A stretch of 37,795 bases of DNA, from the NCBI GenBank assembly GCA_013290025.1, contig JABCYV010000015.1:1-37795 (forward strand), given 5' to 3'. Below the pieces are notes generated by a model. That model was not told the origin of the DNA. It made no database searches and saw nothing but the letters and a program-made list of their open reading frames with translations. Position numbers and translations under genes: made by a program. This DNA is from Acidobacteriota bacterium (GTDB lineage: Bacteria > Acidobacteriota > Terriglobia > Terriglobales > Acidobacteriaceae). The stretch's first letter is position 1; every line of letters starts with the position of its first letter. Shown here piece after piece: positions 19,117 to 27,914 of this stretch.

Positions 19117-19815
19117 ATGCCCCTTATCATTCGCATAGATGTAGATCGGCCTTATGGTCGGCATCCATTCGCTCGGCATCTTCTAAGCCGTCTAAGTTCT
19201 GATCTCTATTTCCCCAAGGTCGCCAGATTCGGGTACCTGACTGAGTTGAAGACGATGCTGACGTGGCTTAACGAAGCAGGGGCACGCGCCTACGCTTTTT
19301 TTCGACGTTGTACGCTTCCTTCCCCAACGGTCCTTGCGTTGCTCGATATTGGCCACCACGAAATCGGGCTCCACGTGGAAGATTCTCGTTCTTACGCCAA
19401 TTTCCTTGAGGAGAAGCAGATAGTTGAGCGCCACGCTGGAAGGAAAGTTCTCGCTTTCTCTAAACACGGATCAGGTGGCGCGAAATATGGCTTGTACCAC
19501 TACGCACCGTACGAACCAGAGCGGTACATCGAGTGGGCGGAGCAGACATCAATGCGGTTGTTTTTGGGCAATCTGCAGGACCCATCTCTTCAGCCCACGA
19601 AGACAAGCAAAAATCTGTCAGTATTCCCCTCAGCATTCTGGCTCGAGCCGTTCTGGAGGGATACAAGAAAGTTCACTGTGAATTGGCTACTCGATCACGG
19701 CAAGCGGCATGACATCGTGCTGCTGGTGCATCCGGAAAACGTGCTGGCTGATCCTAGATTGGTTGCGGACTTCAAGAGAGTCATCGGATCACTTGAATCG
19801 AGAATTCTGCCTTGA
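19117..19815 (+). CDS. Short NodB-fold (polysaccharide deacetylase-like) protein
   Basis: This 232-residue protein opens with PLIIRIDVDRPYG, like the first strand and Asp pair of NodB-fold enzymes. It continues with GHHEIGLHVEDSRSYANF, matching the His-containing motif 2 area, and ends with IVLLVHPENVL, like the last histidine strand. The classical HxxxH pair is not exact, so metal binding and deacetylase activity are uncertain. It may be a divergent deacetylase or a non-catalytic relative. It starts 6 bases after the five-cysteine protein gene and its stop overlaps the next gene by 4 bases, so it is translated as part of the same operon. Confidence 0.6.
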   Translation: MPLIIRIDVDRPYGRHPFARHLLSRLSSDLYFPKVARFGYLTELKTMLTWLNEAGARAYAFFRRCTLPSPTVLALLDIGHHEIGLHVEDSRSYANFLEEKQIVERHAGRKVLAFSKHGSGGAKYGLYHYAPYEPERYIEWAEQTSMRLFLGNLQDPSLQPTKTSKNLSVFPSAFWLEPFWRDTRKFTVNWLLDHGKRHDIVLLVHPENVLADPRLVADFKRVIGSLESRILP

Positions 19816-21020
19816 CCCAAAAGACGCAGGGTGTAACTGTCCTTATGATGGCTTACAGCTACTATGAGTCAGATCCGCGCGTAATCCGCGAGGCCGAGGC
19901 CGCTGTGGGAGCGGGATTTGAAGTTGACTTCTTGGCGCTCTGGCGACCGGGTACGGCACAAGAGGAAATGATCCATGGGGTACGGGTGATCCGACTGAAT
20001 CAAGGCAAATACCGGGGTGGTGGGCACTTCAGCTACCTGCTTGCGTATGTGGAGTTTTTTCTCCGGTGTTTCGTAAGAACAACTATTCTGTTCTTTAAAC
20101 GGAGATATCGGGCAATCCACGTTAATAACATGCCCGACTTTCTTGTGTTCACCACCCTGGTGCCGCGTTTGTTCGGAGTGAAAGTTATTTTGGATATACA
20201 CGATCCGATGCCCAACACGTTCGCCTCAAAGTTCAAGAGTGGTGAGGAGGGTTTCTTCTTTCGGTTATTGCTCTGGCAGGAACGGTTGAGCGCTGCGTAT
20301 TCAAGCCGCGTGGTTACGGTGCACCATCCGGTGAGAGACGGGATTCTGCTGAAACATGGCCTGGCTCCCGATTCTATAGAGGTAATTGCCAACTTTGCCG
20401 ATGGCGAGCTCTTTCCCCTGCGAAAGTCTTTCTCCATTAATGGCAAGATACGATTCGTGTTTCACGGAACCATCCTCGAGCGTTCGGGCCTTCGAGTATT
20501 GATGGCTGCTTTGGCGCAAGTTCGCAATAAGGACCGAATCTCAGTGAAAATCATTGGAGAGGGAGACTTCAGTCAGGCACTGAAGGGAATGATTCAGGGA
20601 TTTAAACTCGAGGACATCGTCGAGTTTGACAACCGCAGTTACCCTGTGCACGCAATTCCCGGCCAGATCGACGACTGCGACGTAGGGCTGGTGCCGTTAG
20701 AGATTTCTTCAGTCACAAACTATGCCCTACCCTTGAAGTTGCTCGAATACATTTCTTTGGGACTTCCGGTGGTTACGGTTCGTAGCGACGCTATTTCATA
20801 CTATTTCGGCGAGGAAGACTGCATGTTTTTTCAATGGAACGATCCTTCATCGCTGAGTGACACATTGGATCGCATTGTCGAAAACCCGGAGGGTCTTTTC
20901 CGCTATCGGGAGCGTGCTGTGGCCTTGCGCGAACAGTTTTCTTGGGCTGGCGAGAAAGTGAAATACGTGGCCTTATTGCGACAACTCACCGGTGCCACCG
21001 AGAGCACCGCTGCTTCCTGA
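19812..21020 (+). CDS. GT4-family glycosyltransferase
   Basis: This 402-residue GT-B protein starts with TTG at 19812, overlapping the upstream stop in TTGA, which indicates translational coupling. The N-terminal domain has VTVLMMAYSYYESDPRVIRE, typical of GT4 proteins that recognise their partner by the DPRV motif, and VILDIHDPMPNTF. The C-terminal domain has IRFVFHGTILERSGLRVLM and LPLKLLEYISLGLPVVTV, in which the EYISLG region replaces the usual E(x7)E motif. It probably adds one sugar to the repeat unit. Sugar specificity cannot be deduced. Confidence 0.9.
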   Translation: MTQKTQGVTVLMMAYSYYESDPRVIREAEAAVGAGFEVDFLALWRPGTAQEEMIHGVRVIRLNQGKYRGGGHFSYLLAYVEFFLRCFVRTTILFFKRRYRAIHVNNMPDFLVFTTLVPRLFGVKVILDIHDPMPNTFASKFKSGEEGFFFRLLLWQERLSAAYSSRVVTVHHPVRDGILLKHGLAPDSIEVIANFADGELFPLRKSFSINGKIRFVFHGTILERSGLRVLMAALAQVRNKDRISVKIIGEGDFSQALKGMIQGFKLEDIVEFDNRSYPVHAIPGQIDDCDVGLVPLEISSVTNYALPLKLLEYISLGLPVVTVRSDAISYYFGEEDCMFFQWNDPSSLSDTLDRIVENPEGLFRYRERAVALREQFSWAGEKVKYVALLRQLTGATESTAAS

Positions 21021-21024
21021 GAAC

Positions 21025-22224
21025 ATGGACAAGACCTTCCAGGAGAGCGCAGAGCAAGTTGCCCGTTGGGTGGAAGCGCACAAGTATCAAGCCTACGACC
21101 CCGGTGACGGCGACCTGTCATTTCTTCGCTATCTGACTTTCGATGTTCATTTTCTTCGGCGACTCCTGACCGGCGCCGTGCTACGGGTGCCGTTCCACAT
21201 AAGGCCCTGGATCGGGATCAGACCTCATACCTCGACTAAGGGCATGGGATACATGGGGTGGGGTTACGTCAAGATGTACGCATTGACGAGAGATGAAGCC
21301 TATCGCGGGAAAGCCCAATTCTGCTTTGATTGGCTGATGAAGAATCGGTCACCGGCCCACGAGCAATACTGTTGGGGCAACCACTTTTCATTTTCAACCC
21401 GAGCTGGCACCATACCCAAGCAAATGCCTACCATCGTCTGGAGCAGCCTGATTGGTTTGGCCTTTTTGGAAGCCTACGAGGTGCTGGGCGAGGTCAAATA
21501 CCTGGATGTGGCTCGGAGTGCAGTGGAGTGGGTGAAGAGTCTGCCGCGGGAGAATACCAGTCGCGGAACCTGTCTCAGTTACGTTCCTTTCAAGCAGAGC
21601 TCGATTCACAACTCAAATATGCTGGGTGCGGCTCTGCTCGCGCGGGTTGCCTCCCACACTAAGGATCAGGGCGCGCTTGAGTTGGCAAAAGATGCCATGG
21701 TCTATAGCTGTGCCAGACAGATGGCCGATGGCGCATGGTTCTACGGAGAGGAGCCAAGATATCACTGGATCGATAATTTTCACACTGGGTATAACCTTGA
21801 CTGCCTAAAACGCTATATGGATAGCACAGACGATCCGGAATTCAACCCAAACCTGCGGAGTGGTTTCGAATACTTCCGACTTCATTTCTTCGAGCCCGAC
21901 GGATGTCCGAAATACTACCATCAAAAAGCCGGTCCCATCGACATTCAGTGCGCTGCCCAAGCAATCGATACACTCGCATTTTTCTCGGACACCGCACCAG
22001 GATCGCTTGAATTGGGTAAAAAAGTTGCCCGCTGGACTATCGACAATATGCAGGCTGAGGATGGGCATTTCTACTACCGGGATTTGGGGTGGAAAAAAGT
22101 GAAGACGCCAATGCTCCACTGGGGGCAAGGCACAATGTTTAAGGGCCTGGCACACCTCTTAAATAAGGCCAACGGTGATGGACGGGAATGCGAGTCGCCT
22201 CAACTGTCAGAGTCTGCGCGATAG
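21025..22224 (+). CDS. Alpha/alpha-toroid (six-hairpin glycosidase-like) protein
   Basis: From ATG 21025, 4 bases after the previous stop, this is 399 residues; GTG 20992 would give a slightly longer protein overlapping the GT4 gene. It shows repeated helical hairpins with aromatic Gly-rich turns: KGMGYMGWGYVKMY, WSSLIGLAFLEAYEVLG, IHNSNMLGAALLAR, IDNFHTGYNLDCLKRYM and IDIQCAAQAIDTLAFFSD. This is the pattern of (alpha/alpha)6 or alpha/alpha-toroid enzymes, which include glycoside hydrolases, polysaccharide lyases and glucuronyl C5-epimerases. There is no signal peptide, so it may act in the cytosol on lipid-linked or nucleotide sugars. Catalytic residues were not identified. Confidence 0.6.
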   Translation: MDKTFQESAEQVARWVEAHKYQAYDPGDGDLSFLRYLTFDVHFLRRLLTGAVLRVPFHIRPWIGIRPHTSTKGMGYMGWGYVKMYALTRDEAYRGKAQFCFDWLMKNRSPAHEQYCWGNHFSFSTRAGTIPKQMPTIVWSSLIGLAFLEAYEVLGEVKYLDVARSAVEWVKSLPRENTSRGTCLSYVPFKQSSIHNSNMLGAALLARVASHTKDQGALELAKDAMVYSCARQMADGAWFYGEEPRYHWIDNFHTGYNLDCLKRYMDSTDDPEFNPNLRSGFEYFRLHFFEPDGCPKYYHQKAGPIDIQCAAQAIDTLAFFSDTAPGSLELGKKVARWTIDNMQAEDGHFYYRDLGWKKVKTPMLHWGQGTMFKGLAHLLNKANGDGRECESPQLSESAR

Positions 22225-22285
22225 TATTGCCTTGGGTTGCATCGAAGATGCAGGCAAGTAAGAATCAAAAACGCATCGCCAATAA

Positions 22286-23323
22286 GTGGCCATTTACATC
22301 ACAAATCCGCTTTCTGACCGCCGTTGGGATGATCTGGTAGCGTGCCACCCAAGAGCATCGGCATTCCATCAACGAGGTTGGATCGAGGCACTGACGCGCA
22401 CATACGGCTACGAACCCTTCGTGCTAACGACCTCCTCCCCGGATAAGCCGCTAAATGATGGCATCGTGCTGTGCCGCGTCTCGAGTTGGATAACAGGAAC
22501 GCGTCTTGTGTCGCTGCCATTTTCGGACCATTGCGAACCCTTATTGGACAATCTCTCCGAGTCGCTCGAGTTCCTCAATTGGTTGCGGGCGGAAGCGGGT
22601 CGTCGGCGGTGCAACTATGTTGAGCTTCGCCCTCTGTACGGTATCGACGGCCCAGCCTGCGACCTGCGCCCCAGCCAGTCGTACTATTTCCACGAGCTAG
22701 ATGTAAGACCAAGTCTGGAGCAGATTCGTCGAGGAATGCACAAGGATTCTATTCAGCGGCGGATCGACCGGGCTCGCAGGGAAGGGCTGACCTGCGAAAC
22801 AGGTCGCTCTGAACTCGTGGGCGATTTCTACCGCCTTTTGATAATTACCAGAAGGCGCCATCAGTTGCTTCCTCAACCCCGCGCCTGGTTCACAAACCTG
22901 GTCAATGCGATGGGTGACAAAGTTGAGATCAGGGTAGCCCGTACCAATGGCACGCCAATCGCGGCCCTGCTGACGCTCCGACATCGAACAACCGTCGTCT
23001 ACAAGTATGGCTGCTCAGATCAAAAATTCCACCACCTGGGCGGTATGCCGTTACTCTTCTGGAGGCTGATCGAAGATAGCAGAGCGTCCGGGGCAGAGAA
23101 AATCGACTTCGGGCGTTCCGACCTCGACAATGATGGCCTGGTGGTTTTCAAGAATCGACTCGGCACTGTCAGCAAGACGCTGACTTATTACCGATACCAG
23201 AACACAGGAAGACGTCCGGCCCACAGCCGGCGGAATTCCCATAGGATACGGCAATTGTTTTCCGTATTGCCCGACCCCGTCTTTTCGGCGGCAGGACGGC
23301 TCCTGTATCGCCACATGGGCTGA
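22286..23323 (+). CDS. FemAB-like GNAT-fold transferase
   Basis: This 345-residue protein begins at a GTG directly after an in-frame TAA, so no longer start exists. It has WDDLVACHPRASAFHQRGWI, the beginning typical of FemAB-like proteins of exosortase/EPS systems. SLEQIRRGMHKDSIQRRIDR matches the helix that precedes the second GNAT domain, and ALLTLRHRTTVVYKYGCSD, LLFWRLIEDSRASGAEKIDFGRSD fit its core. Such enzymes transfer acyl or aminoacyl groups to peptidoglycan, lipid or glycan acceptors. The separate GNAT-like gene at 2470 may be a distant relative. No ribosome binding site is obvious. Substrate unknown. Confidence 0.75.
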   Translation: MAIYITNPLSDRRWDDLVACHPRASAFHQRGWIEALTRTYGYEPFVLTTSSPDKPLNDGIVLCRVSSWITGTRLVSLPFSDHCEPLLDNLSESLEFLNWLRAEAGRRRCNYVELRPLYGIDGPACDLRPSQSYYFHELDVRPSLEQIRRGMHKDSIQRRIDRARREGLTCETGRSELVGDFYRLLIITRRRHQLLPQPRAWFTNLVNAMGDKVEIRVARTNGTPIAALLTLRHRTTVVYKYGCSDQKFHHLGGMPLLFWRLIEDSRASGAEKIDFGRSDLDNDGLVVFKNRLGTVSKTLTYYRYQNTGRRPAHSRRNSHRIRQLFSVLPDPVFSAAGRLLYRHMG

Positions 23324-23422
23324 TTGCCATTCTGCGAGGGGCGAATGCCAGCGATGGACCGCAGACCACCCGAGTATAGGACTATTGAAGACACGCAAGC
23401 TGAGTAAGTAAAGCATCGGAGT

Positions 23423-23965
23423 ATGACCTTTCAGGAAACCAAGTTGCCGGGAGTTTTCGAAATTCAGCTTCAACCTCTCTCCGATGAGCGGGGTTTCTTT
23501 GCCCGTAGTTGGTGTCAGAAGGAGTTTGAAACTCATAACTTGAGTCCTAAGGTCGTGCAGTGCAACGTGTCGTTCAATATACGCAAGGGAACCCTTCGCG
23601 GTATTCATTATCAGGCGGAGCCCCATCAGGAAGCTAAGGTGGTGCGCTGCACGATGGGAGGGATCTATGATGTGGTCGTTGATTTGCGCCCGCAGTCTCC
23701 TACCTTCAAAGAGTGGATTGGAGTTGTTTTGACGGCTGCTAACCGGCACATGCTTTACGTGCCCGAAGGCTGCGGCCACGGTTTCTTGACCCTGGAGGAT
23801 GAGACCGAAGTCTTCTACCAGATGTCGGAGTTCTTCCACCCCGAGCTGGCGCGGGGGGTTCGTTGGAACGATCCGGCATTTCAGATTGTTTGGCCGGCCG
23901 CAGTGAAGGTTATTTCCGAACGGGACCGCGCTTATCCCGACCTGTCGGAGTTGCGATGGGCTTGA
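23423..23965 (+). CDS. rfbC: RmlC-like deoxy-sugar 3,5-epimerase
   Basis: This 180-residue cupin has the complete RmlC signature: GTLRGIHYQ with catalytic His62, YDVVVDLRP, YVPEGCGHGFLTLED and TEVFYQMSEFFHPE with Tyr132, ending in GVRWNDPAF. The usual reaction is 3,5-epimerisation of a dTDP-4-keto-6-deoxyhexose. In this window there is no RmlA, RmlB or RmlD, and the neighbours include a CDP-sugar-forming RfbF-type enzyme. The substrate may therefore be a CDP-linked 4-keto sugar rather than dTDP-sugar. The symbol reflects the family, not a proven dTDP substrate. Its stop overlaps the next gene's start by 10 bases, indicating coupling. Confidence 0.9.
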   Translation: MTFQETKLPGVFEIQLQPLSDERGFFARSWCQKEFETHNLSPKVVQCNVSFNIRKGTLRGIHYQAEPHQEAKVVRCTMGGIYDVVVDLRPQSPTFKEWIGVVLTAANRHMLYVPEGCGHGFLTLEDETEVFYQMSEFFHPELARGVRWNDPAFQIVWPAAVKVISERDRAYPDLSELRWA

Positions 23966-25326
23966 AGGAGGAAATCGAGGGACAAAATCCGGTGCAGCTG
24001 GGCAATGAATTGTACCGGTTTGCGGCCGATCTCTACCCGATTTGTCGGAGCATCACCGGCGATGGAATCCGGCAGACTCTGGCCAGAATCAGAGATCGGA
24101 TTTCGCTGCAGATATTTGAAGTCCCAACGGGAACGGCCGTCTTCGACTGGACTGTACCCAAAGAATGGAATATTTGCGATGCCTATATCAAGGATCGCGA
24201 TGGGAACCGGGTAATCGACTTCCAGCGATGTAACCTGCATGTCGTGAATTACAGCACCCCGATTCACTCAAGCATGACGCTGTCCGAACTCAAGCCACAC
24301 CTGGTGACCCTGCCTGAGCATCCCGACTGGATTCCTTATAAAACGTCCTATTACAAAGAGGATTGGGGATTTTGCCTGTCCCATAATCAAATGTTGGGAC
24401 TGAAGGACGGCGAATACGAAGTATGCATTCAATCGAATCTCGAAACCGGACACCTAACCTACGGTGAATGTTATATTCGCGGTCGCACGGCCGACGAAGT
24501 GCTGATCTCCTGTCATGCCTGTCATCCGTCCTTGGCCAATGACAACCTCTCGGGATTAGTGGTGGCTACCTTTCTGGCCCGGGCGCTGAGTGGCGAGGAT
24601 CTCCGTTATTCATACCGTTTTTTATTCATTCCGGGCACGATCGGCGCCATCACCTGGCTCGCGCGCAATCGAGAGATGGTTGGACGTATCCGCCATGGCT
24701 TAGTGTTAACCGGCATTGGAGATGCGGGCGGGTTTCACTACAAGAAAAGCCGGCGCGGAGATGCTGAGATCGATCAGGCAGCGGAGCACGTTCTCCGCCA
24801 CTCCGGTGAATCCGCTGAGATTCTGGAGTTCTCTCCCTACGGTTATGATGAGCGGCAGTATTGCTCTCCCGGATTCAATTTGCCAGTCGGTTGCCTAATG
24901 CGTAGTGTCTGGGGAAGCTTTCCGGAATATCACACCTCTGCGGACAATCTGGCCTTTATCTTTCCACAAAAACTCGCAGAATCGCTCCATGTCTGCGCTG
25001 GCATAGTGGAAGTGCTGGAAAACAACGGGCGATATCGCAACCTGAGCCCTTATGGTGAGCCGCAATTGGGGAAGCGGAATCTCTATCGGCCCATGGGCGG
25101 ACAGACTATTGGACAGGAGATCAATGCGCGCCTTTGGGTGCTGAATCTTTCAGACGGCGATCACTCGCTTCTGGATATTGCGAACCGCTCCGGTATTTCG
25201 TTCCCTCTCATTCGTGACGCTGCTAAGCTGTTATGTGAGCACGGATTAATGGCAGGCGTTCCCGACCGCACTATTGCCGAAACTGCCGAATCGGCGGCAT
25301 GTAACGATACCAAAGTTACCCATTAG
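23956..25326 (+). CDS. DUF4910 aminopeptidase-like protein with C-terminal winged helix
   Basis: From ATG 23956 this is 456 residues (CGGAG about 6 bases upstream is the likely ribosome binding site). The N-terminal part has YPICRSITGDGIRQTL, the hallmark of DUF4910 aminopeptidase-like proteins. The centre has SCHACHPSLANDNLSG, with His187, His190 and Asp196 forming a likely metal site related to M28 peptidases. The C-terminal 70 residues (DHSLLDIANRSGISFPLIRD) look like a winged-helix domain. These proteins are found again and again in nucleotide-sugar and LPS clusters; the actual reaction is not established. It sits between the RmlC-like and the SDR genes, so a role in the same sugar pathway is likely. 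Confidence 0.8.
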   Translation: MGLKEEIEGQNPVQLGNELYRFAADLYPICRSITGDGIRQTLARIRDRISLQIFEVPTGTAVFDWTVPKEWNICDAYIKDRDGNRVIDFQRCNLHVVNYSTPIHSSMTLSELKPHLVTLPEHPDWIPYKTSYYKEDWGFCLSHNQMLGLKDGEYEVCIQSNLETGHLTYGECYIRGRTADEVLISCHACHPSLANDNLSGLVVATFLARALSGEDLRYSYRFLFIPGTIGAITWLARNREMVGRIRHGLVLTGIGDAGGFHYKKSRRGDAEIDQAAEHVLRHSGESAEILEFSPYGYDERQYCSPGFNLPVGCLMRSVWGSFPEYHTSADNLAFIFPQKLAESLHVCAGIVEVLENNGRYRNLSPYGEPQLGKRNLYRPMGGQTIGQEINARLWVLNLSDGDHSLLDIANRSGISFPLIRDAAKLLCEHGLMAGVPDRTIAETAESAACNDTKVTH

Positions 25327-25538
25327 CGGTAACCAAAGGGCTATTCCGGAAGTCGTGATTACATGCAAGGATTGTGACGATCTTGGCTGCCTTCATCGGG
25401 TCCATACCCGCTGCTTGACGACCTGGTGCCTTCTGATTGAATGCGCGGGATGCTCTGCAAGCAATCCCGAGAAGTGATGAACGGCCACAATCTGGTTTCA
25501 TTTCTAACGCGGAAGCACCTTTTCTCGACGGGAGTGGC

Positions 25539-26591
25539 ATGAGAATTCTTCTTACCGGTCATAAAGGGTATATCGGCGCGGTTGCTGGACCCGTTCTGCG
25601 TTCCGTCGGCCATGAGGTGGTAGGCCTGGACACAGATCTGTTCAGTGGCTGTGACTTCGGCCAGCTATTGCCAGAGTTCCCCGAAGTCCGTAAGGACATC
25701 CGCAATCTGACAAGGGCAGATCTTGAAGGTTTCGATGCAGTGGTGCATCTTGCGGCGTTGTCGAATGACCCGCTGGGCAATCTGGACGCTGAGCTCACTT
25801 ACGACATTAATCATCGCGCATCGGTGAAGCTAGCCGAGCTGGCCAAAGCCGCCGGGGTGAAGCGTTTCGTCTTCTCCTCTTCTTGCAGCACCTACGGAGC
25901 GGCAGGTGATGGATCCCTGGACGAGACGGCTACGCTGAATCCAGTCACTCCTTATGGCGAGTCTAAGGTCTTCGTTGAGCGCAACGTGGTCCCGTTAGCA
26001 GGAGAAGATTTCAGCCCGACATACCTGCGGAACGCGACGGCTTATGGGGTGTCTCCGCGGTTACGACTGGATGTGGTCCTGAACGATTTCGTAGCCGCCG
26101 CATTCGCCACCGGCAGGATCTATATTAAGAGCGATGGCACGCCCTGGCGTCCACTGGTGCATATACGGGACATCGTAGCTGCCATCCTGAGCGTGCTGGA
26201 CGCTCCCCGGGAACTCATTCACAACCAAGTCTTCAATGTCGGTCGGACCGAGGAGAACTATCGCATCAGCGAACTGGCGAAAATCGTCTCCGAAACCATA
26301 CTTGGTTGCCGCATCGAGTACGCCCCCGGAGGCGGCCCAGATAAACGATGCTATCGAGTTAATTGCGATAAGATTCGACATGTGCTACCGAGTTTTCGGC
26401 CGGAGTGGACGGCTCTCAAGGGCGCCCAAGAACTCCACGAGGCTTATCGCAATATTGGACTCACGGCTGAGGACCTGGAGGGTGGCCGCTACATTCGCAT
26501 CGCCCACATCCAACGTCTGCTGAACGCCGGAACGATCGACGCATCGCTGCATTGGAGCCGCAAGCCTCGCGAAGCGGCAGTAATTGCCTGA
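25539..26591 (+). CDS. Extended SDR, NAD-dependent sugar epimerase/reductase
   Basis: From ATG 25539 (GGGAG 4 bases upstream) this is 350 residues. The longer frame from TTG 25437 adds an unlike N-terminus. The Rossmann motif TGHKGYIG (residues 6-13) and the catalytic YGESK (Tyr139, Lys143) with SSSCSTYG before it mark an extended short-chain dehydrogenase acting on nucleotide sugars. A 4,6-dehydratase would carry an Asp-Glu pair after the Ser/Thr (STDEVYG in RmlB); it is absent here, so epimerase or reductase activity is more likely. It precedes the C-methyltransferase gene by 19 bases. Confidence 0.9.
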   Translation: MRILLTGHKGYIGAVAGPVLRSVGHEVVGLDTDLFSGCDFGQLLPEFPEVRKDIRNLTRADLEGFDAVVHLAALSNDPLGNLDAELTYDINHRASVKLAELAKAAGVKRFVFSSSCSTYGAAGDGSLDETATLNPVTPYGESKVFVERNVVPLAGEDFSPTYLRNATAYGVSPRLRLDVVLNDFVAAAFATGRIYIKSDGTPWRPLVHIRDIVAAILSVLDAPRELIHNQVFNVGRTEENYRISELAKIVSETILGCRIEYAPGGGPDKRCYRVNCDKIRHVLPSFRPEWTALKGAQELHEAYRNIGLTAEDLEGGRYIRIAHIQRLLNAGTIDASLHWSRKPREAAVIA

Positions 26592-26610
26592 TTGCACGTC
26601 ACGAGCTTTG

Positions 26611-27891
26611 ATGGGCGCAATGACCTCCGCACCGCTTGTTTCCGACACGCAGTCACCAGCCGCGGCCAGATCCTGTCGTTTCTGCGCCGCAGACCTACGG
26701 CGGACCTTTGTTGACCTGGGCATGTCACCGCTCTGCGAAACCTATCCGTCGGCCTCCGATCTGAATCGCGGCGAGGTCTACTATCCGCTCCACGTCTATG
26801 TTTGCGAAGAATGCTTCCTGGTTCAATTGGAACAATATGAGAGTCCACAGAATATTTTCAGCGACTACGCATATTTCTCTTCCTATTCCGAATCCTGGCT
26901 CAAACATTGTGAAAAGTACTGCCACAAGATGGCAACCCGGTTCGGCCTGAACGCGCGGAGTTACGTGGTCGAAGTGGCTAGCAACGATGGCTATCTGCTG
27001 CAGTATTTCGTCCGGCAAAAGGTGCCGGTGTTGGGGATCGAACCGGCGGCAAATGTTGCCAGGGTGGCGGAGGAAAAGGGAGTTCCCACCCTGGTGCAGT
27101 TCTTCGGCACCCGACTGGCGAAGCAATTGGCCGCCGACGGGCGCTGTGCGGATCTGGTACTCGGCAATAACGTCCTGGCGCAAGTGCCCGACCTGAACGA
27201 CTTCGTGGAAGGCCTCAAGACCCTGTTGAAGCCTCACGGCGTTTTGACGCTGGAGTTTCCACACTTGCTGAAGCTGATTGAACTCAATGAGTTCGATACG
27301 ATTTACCACGAACACTTCTCTTACTTCTCGATGCTCACCACGGTGCGCATCATGGAAGCCCACGGACTGAAGGTGTTCGACGTAGAGGAACTCAAATCGC
27401 ATGGGGGTTCTCTGCGGGTGTATGCGTGCCGTGCGGAGGACAAAACGCACCCGATCGAGTCCAGCGTGGCCCAGTTAATCTCTGTGGAAGAACGCTTCGG
27501 CCTAGCTTCCGTCGAGGGTTATAAGAGCTTTGCACTGCAGGTGAGAGAAGCCAAGTTTGCGTTGGTGGATTTCCTGATAGCGGCGGCGCGACAGGGGAAA
27601 AAAGTGGCGGGCTATGGAGCGCCAGGCAAGAGCGCAACCCTGCTGCATTACTGCGGCATCGGGAAAGACCTGATCCAATACACGGTCGATCGCAGCCCCT
27701 ACAAGCAAGGACGTTTCCTGCCCGGCAGTCGCATCCCCATTTGTCATCCGGAGCGGATTCGGGAAACCAAACCAGACTATGTCCTGATCCTGCCGTGGAA
27801 CTTGAGAGACGAAATCATGCAGCAGTTGCAGTTCATTCGTGAGTGGGGTGGACGCTTCGTTGTTCCTATTCCGAAAGTGGCCGTCGATTAG
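26611..27891 (+). CDS. Three-domain SAM-dependent sugar C-methyltransferase (TylC3-like)
   Basis: From ATG 26611 this is 426 residues; ATG 26620 and an upstream TTG at 26584 are alternatives. The N-terminal zinc-binding domain has CRFC (residues 22-25) and VCEECFLVQ. The central Rossmann SAM domain has VVEVASNDGYLLQYF. The C-terminal domain has VAGYGAPGKSATLLHYCGI and VDRSPYKQGRFLPGS. This layout is that of NDP-hexose C-methyltransferases (TylC3, EvaC and TcaB9 type), which add a branching methyl group, usually at C3 of a 4-keto-2,6-dideoxy sugar. With the RfbF-type enzyme downstream, the product may be a CDP-linked C-methyl sugar. The gene is 23 bases upstream of rfbF. Confidence 0.9.
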   Translation: MGAMTSAPLVSDTQSPAAARSCRFCAADLRRTFVDLGMSPLCETYPSASDLNRGEVYYPLHVYVCEECFLVQLEQYESPQNIFSDYAYFSSYSESWLKHCEKYCHKMATRFGLNARSYVVEVASNDGYLLQYFVRQKVPVLGIEPAANVARVAEEKGVPTLVQFFGTRLAKQLAADGRCADLVLGNNVLAQVPDLNDFVEGLKTLLKPHGVLTLEFPHLLKLIELNEFDTIYHEHFSYFSMLTTVRIMEAHGLKVFDVEELKSHGGSLRVYACRAEDKTHPIESSVAQLISVEERFGLASVEGYKSFALQVREAKFALVDFLIAAARQGKKVAGYGAPGKSATLLHYCGIGKDLIQYTVDRSPYKQGRFLPGSRIPICHPERIRETKPDYVLILPWNLRDEIMQQLQFIREWGGRFVVPIPKVAVD

Positions 27892-27903
27892 GAAGTAAAG
27901 CAC

Positions 27904-27910
27904 GGAGGTG
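27904..27910 (+). promoter_or_regulatory. Strong ribosome binding site for rfbF
   Basis: GGAGGTG lies 4 bases before ATG 27915 and decides the start over the adjacent GTG at 27912. It is one of the clearest Shine-Dalgarno sequences in the window. Confidence 0.7.
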
Positions 27911-27914
27911 AGTG

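Noticed and set aside
23051-23839. Minus-strand open frame of 262 codons across the FemAB-like and RmlC-like genes
   Set aside because: It overlaps two genes with strong family signatures and shows no domain or signal peptide.
25327-25538. Possible small cysteine-containing peptide gene between DUF4910 and SDR genes
   Set aside because: The frame at 25274-25477 begins inside the DUF4910 gene, has no ribosome binding site and no motif. The stretch looks like plain spacer.
26725-27450. Minus-strand open frame of 241 codons opposite the C-methyltransferase
   Set aside because: The plus strand encodes CxxC, SAM-binding and C-terminal motifs across the same bases. The minus frame reads like antisense sequence with no motif.
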